The notes: generated by a model from the sequence alone, not told the origin. Shown: positions 7,019 to 14,519, numbered from the stretch's first letter. The stretch is 15,161 nucleotides of DNA from Thioalkalivibrio sp. (GCA_018224485.1 JAGTVE010000277.1:1-15161), one strand, 5' to 3'. Program-made: numbers and translations.

Positions 7019-7047
7019 TGGGCAAATGATGCGGCGCCAACTACCAT
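7019..7047 (+). promoter_or_regulatory. Candidate sigma70 promoter, possibly giving a leaderless mRNA
   Basis: TGGGCA (7019-7024) and TACCAT (7042-7047) each match consensus at four of six positions and are separated by exactly 17 nt. A start site about seven bases after the -10 would fall at 7054-7055, which is the ATG of the next gene. That gene lacks a usable Shine-Dalgarno (AGGG sits only one base from ATG). It is a moderate sequence match in an 80-bp gap after prmC. Confidence 0.35.
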
Positions 7048-7054
7048 ACAGGGC

Positions 7055-7456
7055 ATGGACTCGACCGTTCGCACACGGGAATTCATCTTCCGGGGACCGC
7101 ACCACGAGGCGGACCAGGCGCCCTCGGCCGCGCTGCTGCTCGCCGACTCGCCGATGGTCTCCGAGGTGTCGGTGGCCGGCCCGAACCGGGTGCTGGCGAG
7201 CTACGACCTGCGCGAGGTGAGCTTCTCCGAGATCGAGTCGGCGCTGGAGGAGCTCGGCTTCCACCTGGACAACAGTCTGCTCACCCGGCTGCGCCGTGCC
7301 TACTACGCCTATTGCGAGGATACGCGGCGCGCGAACATGCAGGTGAGCTCCAACTGCTTCGGGCACTGCGCGCGGCGCATCTTCGTGCGCCACTACCAGC
7401 AGAGCGAACACGGCTGCCGGGACCAGCGTCCCTCGCACTGGCGCTCGTACTGGTGA
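7055..7456 (+). CDS. Small HMA-like protein with Cys/His-rich tail, function unknown
   Basis: I do not recognise a named family. The 133-residue product has two parts. Residues about 24-72 (SAALLLADSPMVSEVSVAGPNRVLASYDLREVSFSEIESALEELGF region) read like a beta-alpha-beta-beta-alpha ferredoxin-like HMA fold, with the YD-then-EIxxALEExGF pattern, but without the CxxC metal site in the first loop. The tail (about 75-133) is basic and aromatic, with Cys87, Cys101, Cys105 and Cys121 and His104, His113, His119 and His128, so a metal or redox site is conceivable. There is no signal peptide or membrane segment. It lies 80 nt after prmC and 40 nt before the E1-like enzyme gene. Codon use and GC match the neighbours, supporting a real gene. 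The ATG at 7055 is preferred because upstream codons in this frame overlap prmC and look non-coding. Confidence 0.8.
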   Translation: MDSTVRTREFIFRGPHHEADQAPSAALLLADSPMVSEVSVAGPNRVLASYDLREVSFSEIESALEELGFHLDNSLLTRLRRAYYAYCEDTRRANMQVSSNCFGHCARRIFVRHYQQSEHGCRDQRPSHWRSYW

Positions 7457-7496
7457 CCCCGGCCCGGGGCGGGCGAATCGCGATTCGGAGTCCCGA

Positions 7497-8264
7497 GTGA
7501 ACGACGAGCTCCTGCTGCGTTACAGCCGCCAGATCCTGCTGCCGAACGTAGGCGTCGAGGGGCAGGAGCGTCTGTCGGTCGCCCACGCGGTGGTGATGGG
7601 TCTCGGGGGCCTGGGGTCCCCGATCGCGGCCTATCTCGCGGCCGCCGGAGTCGGACAGCTGACCCTGGTCGATTTCGATCGCGTCGATCTGAGCAACCTG
7701 CAGCGCCAGGTCCTGCACGGGCAGCGGGACATCAGCCGCCTCAAGGTCGATTCGGCCGCGGACAGCCTGCGCCAGCTAAACCCCGGATGCCGCCTGAACA
7801 CGCTGGCCCGTCGGCTGGATACGGCGGAACTGGAGGCACTCTTTGCCGAAGCCGACGTGGTCCTGGACGGCACCGACAATTTCGCCAGCCGGGCGCTGAT
7901 CAACCGCGCGGCGGTGGCTGCCGGCGTCCCGCTGGTCTCCGGGGCGGTGATCCGCTTCGAGGGACAGCTGGCCACCTTCGACTTCCGGGACCCTTCGATG
8001 CCCTGCTACCACTGCCTCTACGGCGAGGGCGAGGAACCCGGCGAGACCTGCGGCGAGTCGGGGGTGTTGGCGAGTCTTCCCGGGGTGATCGGCAGTCTGC
8101 AGGCCACGGAGGCGCTGAAGCTCCTGCTCGGGTTGCCGACACTCGCCGGGAGGCTGTTGCTCGTGGACGGGCTCACGATGAGCTTCCGGACCCTGGCGCT
8201 GGCCCGCGATCCCGGCTGCACGGTCTGCGGCCCGGCGGGCGCCGGGGCCGCCGCCCGGATCTGA
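7497..8264 (+). CDS. moeB: MoeB/ThiF/HesA-family adenylyltransferase (E1-like)
   Basis: Enzymes of this family adenylate the C-terminal Gly-Gly of a small sulfur carrier (MoaD for molybdopterin, ThiS for thiamin), priming it for sulfur transfer. The 255-residue product opens with LLLRYSRQILLPNVGVEGQERL. It has the ATP-binding GLGGLGSP at 35-42, DFDRVDLSNLQRQ at 59-71, and DGTDNF at 124-129. Two zinc-binding pairs are present, Cys170/Cys173 (CYHC) and Cys241/Cys244 (CTVC), plus Cys185 in the ETCGESGVLASLPGVIGSLQA block at the position of the conserved MoeB/ThiF cysteine. There is no rhodanese domain. It starts at GTG with GGAG (7487-7490) six nt upstream. Position after prmC matches the gene called moeB in Pseudomonas; ThiF cannot be excluded from sequence alone. 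Confidence 0.92.
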   Translation: MNDELLLRYSRQILLPNVGVEGQERLSVAHAVVMGLGGLGSPIAAYLAAAGVGQLTLVDFDRVDLSNLQRQVLHGQRDISRLKVDSAADSLRQLNPGCRLNTLARRLDTAELEALFAEADVVLDGTDNFASRALINRAAVAAGVPLVSGAVIRFEGQLATFDFRDPSMPCYHCLYGEGEEPGETCGESGVLASLPGVIGSLQATEALKLLLGLPTLAGRLLLVDGLTMSFRTLALARDPGCTVCGPAGAGAAARI

Positions 8265-8272
8265 GGCCTTCT

Positions 8273-8295
8273 TCCCCGAAGTCGAGCCACGGGGA
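8273..8295. terminator. Weak candidate bidirectional terminator hairpin
   Basis: TCCCCG (8273-8278) and CGGGGA (8290-8295) can form a 6-bp stem around an 11-nt loop in the 42-bp gap between two convergent genes. Only a short TTT follows on the plus strand and no T-run is present on the minus strand, so it would be inefficient. The location is what makes it worth listing. Confidence 0.3.
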
Positions 8296-8306
8296 TTTAC
8301 GGACCC

Positions 8307-9203
8307 TCAGTGGCGGGTGGAACCCACCGCCGGCTGCGGTTCGGCGGCCGCGAACAGGGCCTCCGCATCCACCGCGTCGAGACGGTAGCGGGCATTGCAG
8401 AATTCGCAGGTGACCGCGATCTCCCCCTCCTGCTCAAGCGTCGCGCGCACCTCGTCGGGCCCGAGGCCCTTCAGCATGTCCTGCACCTTGTCGCGCGAGC
8501 AGCTGCAGGCGAAGCGCATCCCGTGCCCGTCCAGCAACCGCACCCGTTCTTCGTGGAACAGCCGGCCCAGCAGGTCTTCCGCCGCCAGATCGAGCAATTC
8601 CTCCCCGGACACGGTGTCGCCCAGCAGGGTGAGGCGCGTCCAGTCCTCCGAATCGCGCGGCGTGGGTGCCCCATCCGGTCCCGGCATGCCCTGCAGCAGC
8701 ATTCCGGCGGCACTGTCCGGACCGGCCGCGAGCCAGACCCGCGTCGGCAGCTGTTCGGAGCGCTCGAAGTACGCGTCCAGCGCGGTTGCGAGCGACGAAC
8801 CCTCCAGCGCCACCACGCCCTGGTAGCGTTCGCGCCCCGCCCCCGGGTCCAGCGTGATCAGCAGCCGCGCATCGGCGCCGAAGATCTGGACCAGATCACC
8901 GTCCGGGACCTCTCCCCGGTAGCGGGCGAGTCCGCGCAGCGACTGACTCCCGGTCGCCTGCACCACCAGCATCTGCAACGGACCGGACCCGGTGATCTGC
9001 AGGATCAGGGAACCGTCGAACTTCAGCGTTGCCGCGATCAGGGCAACGGCCGCATAGGCCTCGCCCAGGTGCCGGTATACCGCGGGAGGATAACGGTGGC
9101 GCTGCAACAGGGCCTGCCAGGACGCATCAAGGTGTACCCACTCGCCCCTCACCGGGGTGTTCTCGAGCAGAAAGCGGTGCAGCGTGTCGGCCTCCTTGAT
9201 CAT
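8307..9203 (-). CDS. hslO: Redox-regulated chaperone Hsp33
   Basis: Hsp33 is a cytosolic holdase that is inactive when its four cysteines bind zinc and becomes active under oxidative stress, when they form disulfides and the linker unfolds. The product is 298 residues (E. coli about 292). Cysteines occur as CSC (233, 235) and CEFC (266, 269), the CxC-X(about 30)-CxxC zinc switch at nearly the same positions as in E. coli. The N-terminal domain has FLLENTPVRGEWVHLD and a typical GSLILQITGSGPLQMLVV core. The ATG at 9203 has GGAGAGG just upstream (9212 to 9206), which decides the start. The gene is 32 nt after gatB and probably the last of the gat operon; it is convergent with the E1-like gene. 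Confidence 0.97.
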   Translation of the reverse strand: MIKEADTLHRFLLENTPVRGEWVHLDASWQALLQRHRYPPAVYRHLGEAYAAVALIAATLKFDGSLILQITGSGPLQMLVVQATGSQSLRGLARYRGEVPDGDLVQIFGADARLLITLDPGAGRERYQGVVALEGSSLATALDAYFERSEQLPTRVWLAAGPDSAAGMLLQGMPGPDGAPTPRDSEDWTRLTLLGDTVSGEELLDLAAEDLLGRLFHEERVRLLDGHGMRFACSCSRDKVQDMLKGLGPDEVRATLEQEGEIAVTCEFCNARYRLDAVDAEALFAAAEPQPAVGSTRH

Positions 9204-9235
9204 GACCTCTCCGACCGCGGCCGCGATGCGGACGT

Positions 9236-10672
9236 TCAGTCCCCGCTCAGCCGCGCCCGCAGCCGCTCGTTGACCTGAGCCGGGTTGGCCTTGCCCTGGG
9301 TCTTCTTCATCACCTGTCCGACAAAGAAGCCGAGCAGCTTGTCCTTGCCGGCACGGTACTGTTCGAGCTGCACGGGATTCGCGGCGATCACATCGTCGAT
9401 GATCCGGTCGATCGCGCCGGTGTCGGTGATCTGCTTCAGCCCCCGCCCGGCAATGATCGCATCGGCGTCGCCCTCCCCCGCCCACATCGCGTCGAAGACC
9501 TCCTTGGCGATCTTGCCGGAGATGGTCTCGTCCCGGATCCGCGTCAGAAGCTGCGCCAGCGCCGCCGGCGTGACCGGACTCCGGGCCACTTCCAGCTCGG
9601 AGCGGTTCAGCGCCGCGGTGAAGTCACCCATCATCCAGTTGGCGGCGAGCTTTGGCGCCCCGCAGGCGGCCACCAGCGCCTCGTAGTAGTCCGCCAGCTC
9701 GCGGGTGGCGGTCAGTGTGCCGGCATCGTAGGGGGACAGCCCGTAGTCGCGCGCAAAGCGCTCGCGCTTCGCATCCGGCAGTTCGGGCATCCCGGCGCGG
9801 ATCGCCTCGATATCCTCCGCGTGGACCGCCACCGGCAGCAGGTCGGGATCCGGGAAGTAGCGGTAGTCGTTCGCCTCTTCCTTGGAGCGCATTGGGCGGG
9901 TCTCGTCGCGGTCCGGGTCGAACAGGCGTGTCTCCTGCACCACCGTGCCGCCCGATTCGATCAGGTCGATCTGGCGCTCCACCTCGAAGTTGATCGCACG
10001 CTCGACGAAACGGAAGGAGTTCAGGTTCTTGATCTCGGTACGAATGCCGAAGGACGACTGCCCCACCGGCCGGACCGAGACATTCGCGTCGCAGCGGAAA
10101 CTGCCCTCCTGCATGTTCCCGTCACAGATGTCGAGGTAACGCACCAGCGCGTGCAGCTTCTTCATGTACGCCACCGCCTCGCGCGCCGAGCCCAGCTCCG
10201 GCTCGGAGACGATCTCGACCAGCGGCGTCCCGGCACGGTTGAGATCGATGCCCGTCATCGTGCCGAAGCCCTCGTGCACGCTCTTGCCCGCGTCCTCCTC
10301 GAGGTGCGCCCGGGTGACGCCGATCCGCTTGCGGCTGCCGTCGTCGAGTTCGATCTCCAGGTGGCCCCGCGCGACGATCGGCAGCTCGAACTGGGAGATC
10401 TGGTAGCCCTTCGGGAGATCCGGATAGAAGTAGTTCTTGCGCGCGAACACGGACCGCGGGGCAATCTGCGCGTCGAGTGCCAGCCCCAGCATCACGGCCT
10501 TGCGCACGACCGCCTCGTTCAGCACCGGCAGCACGCCGGGCAGGCCCAGGTCGACCGCGCAGGCCTGCCGGTTCGGCTCCGCCCCGTAGGCGGTCGCGGC
10601 CCCGGAGAAGATCTTCGACACGGTGTTCAGCTGGGCGTGGACCTCCAGCCCGATCACGGTTTCCCATTCCAT
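9236..10672 (-). CDS. gatB: Asp/Glu-tRNA amidotransferase subunit B (GatB)
   Basis: GatB is the tRNA-binding and kinase subunit of GatCAB, which phosphorylates the side chain of Glu on Glu-tRNA(Gln) or Asp on Asp-tRNA(Asn) and amidates it with ammonia from GatA. The 478-residue product has normal length. It begins MEWETVIGLEVHAQL, followed by FSGAATAYGAEPN, YPDLPKGYQISQFELPI, and the GTPLVEIVSEPE and EIKNLNSFRFVERAINFE blocks of the cradle domain. The C-terminal helical and YqeY-like tail (TISGKIAKEVFDAMW to the end) contacts tRNA. The ATG at 10672 has AGGCGG about nine nt upstream; longer in-frame starts would run into gatA. It starts 13 nt after gatA. Identification is secure. Confidence 0.98.
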   Translation of the reverse strand: MEWETVIGLEVHAQLNTVSKIFSGAATAYGAEPNRQACAVDLGLPGVLPVLNEAVVRKAVMLGLALDAQIAPRSVFARKNYFYPDLPKGYQISQFELPIVARGHLEIELDDGSRKRIGVTRAHLEEDAGKSVHEGFGTMTGIDLNRAGTPLVEIVSEPELGSAREAVAYMKKLHALVRYLDICDGNMQEGSFRCDANVSVRPVGQSSFGIRTEIKNLNSFRFVERAINFEVERQIDLIESGGTVVQETRLFDPDRDETRPMRSKEEANDYRYFPDPDLLPVAVHAEDIEAIRAGMPELPDAKRERFARDYGLSPYDAGTLTATRELADYYEALVAACGAPKLAANWMMGDFTAALNRSELEVARSPVTPAALAQLLTRIRDETISGKIAKEVFDAMWAGEGDADAIIAGRGLKQITDTGAIDRIIDDVIAANPVQLEQYRAGKDKLLGFFVGQVMKKTQGKANPAQVNERLRARLSGD

Positions 10673-10685
10673 TCTTCGTCCGCCT

Positions 10686-12140
10686 TTACGCGAAGGCCGC
10701 GGGCATGCGCTGATGCCAGCCCGTCTCCTGCTGGAACTGGTGCGCGACATTCAGCAGGCGGCCCTCGTCGAAGTAGTTCCCGATCAGCTGCAGGCCCACC
10801 GGCAGACTGCCGATCGTTCCCGCCGGCATCGACAGGCCCGGGAGACCGGCGAGATTCGCCGCGATGGTGTAGATGTCGGAGAGATACATGCGGACCGGGT
10901 CCGCGCTCTTCTCTCCCAGCCGGAACGGGAGCTCCGGCGTCGTCGGGCCGGCGATCACGTCCACCTGCTCGAAGGCGCGGCGGAAATCCTCCGCGATCAG
11001 CCGCCTGACCTTCTGGGCCTTCAGGTAGTAGGCATCGTAATAGCCGGCGGACAGCACGTAAGTCCCGATCATGATGCGGCGCTTGACCTCGGCACCGAAG
11101 CCCTCGGCGCGCGAGCGCGTGTACAGGTCCATCAGGTCGCGCGGATCATTGCAGCGGTGGCCGAAACGCACGCCGTCGTAACGCGCCAGGTTGGACGAAC
11201 ACTCGGCCGGTGCCACCACGTAATACGCCGGAACCGACAGGTCGCTGTTCGGCAGGCTGATCTCCACCGGCTCCGCCCCGCGCTCGCGCAGCACCGCCAG
11301 TGCGTCCTGCACCGCCCGGCGGACGTCCGCGTGCAGCCCGTCCCCGAAGTATTCCCTGGGCAGACCGATGCGCAGACCCTTGAGGTCGCGGTCGAGCCCG
11401 GCGGTGAAGTCCTCGTCCGGACGTTCCAGGCTGGTGGAATCCCGGGAATCGAAGCCGGCCATCGCATTCAGCATCAGCGCACAGTCCTCCGCGCTGGCGG
11501 CCATCGGGCCGCCCTGATCCAGACTGGAGGCGAAGGCGATCATCCCGTAGCGGGAGACGCGTCCGTAGGTGGGCTTCAGCCCGGTGACGCCACAGAACGC
11601 GGCCGGCTGACGGATCGAACCGCCGGTGTCGGTTCCGGTCGCCGCGGGCACCAGGCGCGCGGCCACTGCAGCCGCCGACCCGCCGGAGGATCCGCCCGGC
11701 ACCCGCTCCGGATCCCACGGATTGAGGACCGGGCCGTAGTGGCTGGTCTCGTTGGACGAGCCCATCGCGAACTCGTCCATGTTGGTCTTGCCCAGCATCA
11801 CCGCGCCGGCGGCATTCATGCGCTCGACGACCGAGGCGTCGTAGGGAGCGACGAAGGCATCGAGCATCCTCGAACCGCAGCTGGTGCGCACCCCGCGCGT
11901 GCAGAAGATGTCCTTCTGGGCCACCGGCAGCCCCAGCAGCGGCGCCCGCTCACCCCTCGCGAGCCGCTGGTCCGCCGCGTCGGCCGCGGCCAGTGCCTGT
12001 TCCCGGGTCACGGTCACGAAGCTGTTGATATCGGGATCCAGCCGTTCGATACGGTCGAGATAGAGTTCGGTCAGTTCGCGGCTGCTGATCTCGCCGGCCT
12101 GCAGGCGGCGCGCCCAGCCCGAAAGGGTGTCGAGTGTCAT
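10686..12140 (-). CDS. gatA: Asp/Glu-tRNA amidotransferase subunit A (GatA)
   Basis: GatA is the glutaminase of the GatCAB complex; it releases ammonia from glutamine and channels it to GatB. The 484-residue product is an amidase-signature protein. The catalytic Lys/cis-Ser/Ser triad can be placed at Lys76 (PVAQKDIF), Ser151 (PGGSSGGSAAA) and Ser175 (TDTGGSIRQPAAF), with the same spacing as in characterised GatA enzymes. GKTNMDEFAMGSSNETSHYGPVLNPWD (117-143) is strongly GatA-specific and separates it from other amidases. It starts at ATG 34 nt after gatC, with only a weak GGAAA upstream, and ends in TAA 13 nt before gatB. Identification is secure. Confidence 0.98.
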   Translation of the reverse strand: MTLDTLSGWARRLQAGEISSRELTELYLDRIERLDPDINSFVTVTREQALAAADAADQRLARGERAPLLGLPVAQKDIFCTRGVRTSCGSRMLDAFVAPYDASVVERMNAAGAVMLGKTNMDEFAMGSSNETSHYGPVLNPWDPERVPGGSSGGSAAAVAARLVPAATGTDTGGSIRQPAAFCGVTGLKPTYGRVSRYGMIAFASSLDQGGPMAASAEDCALMLNAMAGFDSRDSTSLERPDEDFTAGLDRDLKGLRIGLPREYFGDGLHADVRRAVQDALAVLRERGAEPVEISLPNSDLSVPAYYVVAPAECSSNLARYDGVRFGHRCNDPRDLMDLYTRSRAEGFGAEVKRRIMIGTYVLSAGYYDAYYLKAQKVRRLIAEDFRRAFEQVDVIAGPTTPELPFRLGEKSADPVRMYLSDIYTIAANLAGLPGLSMPAGTIGSLPVGLQLIGNYFDEGRLLNVAHQFQQETGWHQRMPAAFA

Positions 12141-12174
12141 CGCCGGGGTTTCCGTTGCTGGACCGGGTTGCCGA

Positions 12175-12462
12175 TCATTCGATCACGCGTGGCACGAGAT
12201 ATACACCGCCCTCCACCGCAGGCGCGATGTCCTGGAACAGTTCGCGCTGATCCGACTCGGTGACCCGGTCGGGACGGAGCCGCTGTTCCGCGTCGAGCGG
12301 GTGCGCCATCGGAGCGATGCCTTCGATATCGGCATTGTTCAGGGCCTCGACGAAATCGAAGATGTCGCTGAGGGCGGCCGCAAGGCCCTCGGCCTCGCGG
12401 TCATCCACGGCCAGCCGCGCCAGGTGCGCGATGCGGCGGACTTCGTTACTGGTCAGGGACAT
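12175..12462 (-). CDS. gatC: Asp/Glu-tRNA amidotransferase subunit C (GatC)
   Basis: GatC is the small subunit that wraps the GatA-GatB interface and stabilises the complex. From the ATG at 12462 the product is 95 residues, the normal size. It begins MSLTSNEVRRIAHLARLAV, the conserved N-terminal helix, and ends in the APAVEGGVYLVPRVIE block, where GatC proteins commonly carry P-x-V-I/E at the end. A longer frame reaching 12525 would add 21 residues across the putative promoter and is not preferred. First gene of gatC-gatA-gatB-hslO, divergent from mreB. Confidence 0.96.
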   Translation of the reverse strand: MSLTSNEVRRIAHLARLAVDDREAEGLAAALSDIFDFVEALNNADIEGIAPMAHPLDAEQRLRPDRVTESDQRELFQDIAPAVEGGVYLVPRVIE

Positions 12463-12479
12463 GGCAGGCGCTTCGACGT

Positions 12480-12509
12480 ATAGTACGCGGGAGCGCAAAG
12501 TTACCACAA
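12480..12509 (-). promoter_or_regulatory. Candidate promoter for gatCAB-hslO
   Basis: On the minus strand TTGTGG (12509 to 12504) is followed after 18 nt by TACTAT (12485 to 12480), matching TTGACA at three and TATAAT at four positions. An overlapping TATACG is an alternative -10. It sits 17 bp before the gatC ATG, so the leader would be only about 11 nt. The match is moderate but the location is right. Confidence 0.35.
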
Positions 12510-12517
12510 AGGCCACC

Positions 12518-12547
12518 TTGCCCAAAGCAGCGGGGCCTTGCTAGAGT
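12518..12547 (+). promoter_or_regulatory. Candidate promoter for mreBCD
   Basis: TTGCCC (12518-12523) and TAGAGT (12542-12547) match consensus at four of six positions each with an 18-nt spacer. Transcription would start near 12554, giving a leader of about 34 nt before the mreB ATG, which has AGG about seven bases upstream. It lies back to back with the gatC promoter candidate in a 125-bp divergent gap. Confidence 0.4.
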
Positions 12548-12587
12548 TCCGCGTCTTTTCCGCCCGCCATCAGGATCAGGTCGAGCC

Positions 12588-13634
12588 ATGTTCAAACGCT
12601 TTCTGGGGCTGTTCTCCAATGACATCTCCATCGACTTGGGTACTGCCAACACCCTGATCTACATGCGCGGGCAGGGTATCGTGCTGAACGAACCGTCGGT
12701 GGTGGCCATCCGCCAGGACCGCGGTCCCGGCGGGCCCCGCTCGCTGGAGGCGGTGGGGACCGAAGCGAAGAAGATGCTGGGCCGCACGCCGGAGAACGTG
12801 ACCACCATACGTCCGATGAAGGACGGCGTGATCGCCGACTTCACCACCACCGAAAAGATGCTGCAGCACTTCATCAAGAAGGTACACGAGCGGCGGGTGT
12901 TCCGGCCCAGCCCCCGGGTGCTGGTCTGCGTGCCCTGCGGGGCCACGCAGGTCGAGCGCCGGGCGATCCGCGAGTCCGCCTTCGGCGCCGGCGCGCGCAA
13001 GGTCTACCTCCTGCAGGAACCGGTGGCGGCCGCCATCGGCGCGGGCATTCCGCTGGACGAGGCAGTGGGTTCCATGGTGCTCGACATCGGCGGCGGTACC
13101 TCCGAGGTCGCGGTGCTGTCCATGAACGGCATCGTCTACTCCGAGTCGGTGCGGATCGGCGGCGACACCTTCGACGAGGCCATCATGGCCTACGTCCGCC
13201 GCAACTACGGCGTGCTGATCGGCGAGGCGACTGCCGAACGCATCAAGCACGCGATCGGTTCGGCCTACCCCGGCAAGGACCTGCTGGAGATCGAGGTGAA
13301 GGGCCGCAACCTCGCCGAGGGCGTGCCGCGTTCCTTCACCCTGAACAGCAACGAGATCCTGGAGGCCCTGCAGGATCCCCTCCACGGCATCGTGTCCGCG
13401 GTGCGCACCGCGCTGGAACAGACGCCGCCCGAGCTGGGCGCCGACGTGGCCGAGCGCGGCATCGTGCTGACGGGGGGCGGGGCGCTGCTCCAGCAGATCG
13501 ACCGCCTGATCATGGAGGAGACCGGCATTCCGGTGGTCATCTCGGAAGATCCGTTAACCTGCGTGGCACGCGGTGGCGGGCGCGTGCTGGAGATGCTCGA
13601 CGAAAAACGCGTCGACTTCCTGACCAGCGAGTAA
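12588..13634 (+). CDS. mreB: Rod-shape-determining actin homologue MreB
   Basis: MreB polymerises as membrane-bound antiparallel filaments that orient lateral peptidoglycan synthesis with MreC, MreD, RodA and PBP2. The product is 348 residues (E. coli 347). SIDLGTANTLIYMRGQGIVLNEPSVVAI is the phosphate-1 region, PVAAAIGAGIPLDEAVGSMVLDIGGGTSEVAVLSMNGIVYSESVRIGGDTFDEAI covers phosphate 2, and GIVLTGGGALLQQIDRLI is the adenosine motif. The N-terminal MFKRFLGLFSNDIS is an amphipathic membrane-binding segment typical of gammaproteobacterial MreB. It begins the mreBCD operon, 125 bp from divergent gatC. Identification is secure. Confidence 0.99.
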   Translation: MFKRFLGLFSNDISIDLGTANTLIYMRGQGIVLNEPSVVAIRQDRGPGGPRSLEAVGTEAKKMLGRTPENVTTIRPMKDGVIADFTTTEKMLQHFIKKVHERRVFRPSPRVLVCVPCGATQVERRAIRESAFGAGARKVYLLQEPVAAAIGAGIPLDEAVGSMVLDIGGGTSEVAVLSMNGIVYSESVRIGGDTFDEAIMAYVRRNYGVLIGEATAERIKHAIGSAYPGKDLLEIEVKGRNLAEGVPRSFTLNSNEILEALQDPLHGIVSAVRTALEQTPPELGADVAERGIVLTGGGALLQQIDRLIMEETGIPVVISEDPLTCVARGGGRVLEMLDEKRVDFLTSE

Positions 13635-13649
13635 CCGTTCCCGCCCGTC

Positions 13650-13655
13650 GGAGGA
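13650..13655 (+). promoter_or_regulatory. Strong Shine-Dalgarno setting the mreC start
   Basis: GGAGGA lies six bases before ATC at 13662 and 61 bases before the first in-frame GTG at 13716. It is an excellent anti-SD match in the 27-bp mreB-mreC gap. A GTG at 13657 is only one base away from it and is out of the mreC frame. The position therefore argues for initiation at the non-canonical ATC. Confidence 0.75.
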
Positions 13656-13661
13656 CGTGTC

Positions 13662-14519
13662 ATCGAAAAGCCGCTGTTCAGCCTCGGGGCATCGCCCACA
13701 CTGCGGCTGCTGGCCGTGCTCGTGATCGCCCTGGCGCTGATGGCGCTCGACCACCGGTTCAACCAGCTGCAGACCCTGCGCAGCATCTTCGCCACCATCG
13801 CCTACCCCGTCCAGCTGGCGGTGGACGCACCGATCCGGGCCGGCAGCCGGATTCTGGAATCCTTCTCGCGTCACGAACAGCTCGTGCTGGAGAACCGGCT
13901 GCTGCGCTCGGACCTGATGGAGCTGCGTGCGCGGCAGTTGCGCTTCGACGCGCTGCAGGCGGAGAACGATCGCCTGCGGGCCCTGCTGCATACCTCCGCG
14001 CAGGCCACCGAACGGGTCCAGATCGCCAAGCTCCTCGCGGTGGATCTGGACCCCTTCCGCCAGCAGATCGTGGTCAACAAGGGCAGGGCCGATGGCGTTT
14101 ATGCCGGGCAGCCCCTGATCAATGCGGACGGCGTGATCGGACAGGTCCTGACGCCGCACTGGACCAGCTCCACCGCCCTGCTGATCTCCGACCCGGGGCA
14201 CGCCCTGCCGGTGATCGTGGAGCGTACCGGATTGCGCGCACTGGCGGTCGGCTCCGGCAACCCGCGGCGCCTGGATCTGCGCCACGTGCCACCGCAGGAG
14301 GACATCGAGGAGGGCGACCTTCTGTTGACGTCGGGCCTGGGAGAACGCTTTCCCGCAGACTATCCTGTCGCGCGCATCGTGTCGGTGGAACATGAGCCCG
14401 GTCAGCCCTTTCTGGCCATCGCGGCCGAGCCCCTGGCCGCGCTGGACCGCTCGCGCGAGGTCCTGCTGCTGTGGACCGATCCGCCGGAGACCGGCGCCGA
14501 GACGGACGAGGAGGAATGA
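13662..14519 (+). CDS. mreC: Cell-shape protein MreC, apparently starting at ATC
   Basis: MreC is a bitopic inner-membrane protein whose periplasmic domain binds PBP2 and couples MreB to wall synthesis. Starting at 13662 the product is 285 residues. The first segment, EKPLFSLGASPTLRLL, matches the usual MreC opening (M-K-P-x-F-x-x-G-x-S). A membrane helix follows at about 16-32, then a coiled coil (about 65-108, with HEQLVLENRLLRSDLMELRARQL and LQAENDRLRALL) and the beta-rich domain (for example INADGVIGQVLTPHWTSSTALLISDPGHALPVIVERTG and DLLLTSGLGERFPADYPVA). No ATG, GTG or TTG lies in frame between the mreB stop and GTG 13716; that GTG would remove 18 residues and cut into the membrane helix. 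It overlaps mreD by 4 nt. Gene identity is secure; the start is the odd point. Confidence 0.93.
   Translation: MEKPLFSLGASPTLRLLAVLVIALALMALDHRFNQLQTLRSIFATIAYPVQLAVDAPIRAGSRILESFSRHEQLVLENRLLRSDLMELRARQLRFDALQAENDRLRALLHTSAQATERVQIAKLLAVDLDPFRQQIVVNKGRADGVYAGQPLINADGVIGQVLTPHWTSSTALLISDPGHALPVIVERTGLRALAVGSGNPRRLDLRHVPPQEDIEEGDLLLTSGLGERFPADYPVARIVSVEHEPGQPFLAIAAEPLAALDRSREVLLLWTDPPETGAETDEEE

Noticed and set aside
10623..12263. Long open frame (546 codons) on the plus strand opposite gatA
   Set aside because: It is antisense to an intact amidase-signature gene with all catalytic residues; long antisense frames are expected at this GC content and the product resembles no family.
13716..14519. 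GTG at 13716 as the mreC start
   Set aside because: It would lose the conserved cytoplasmic segment and part of the membrane helix, and it has no Shine-Dalgarno, whereas GGAGGA lies properly before 13662.
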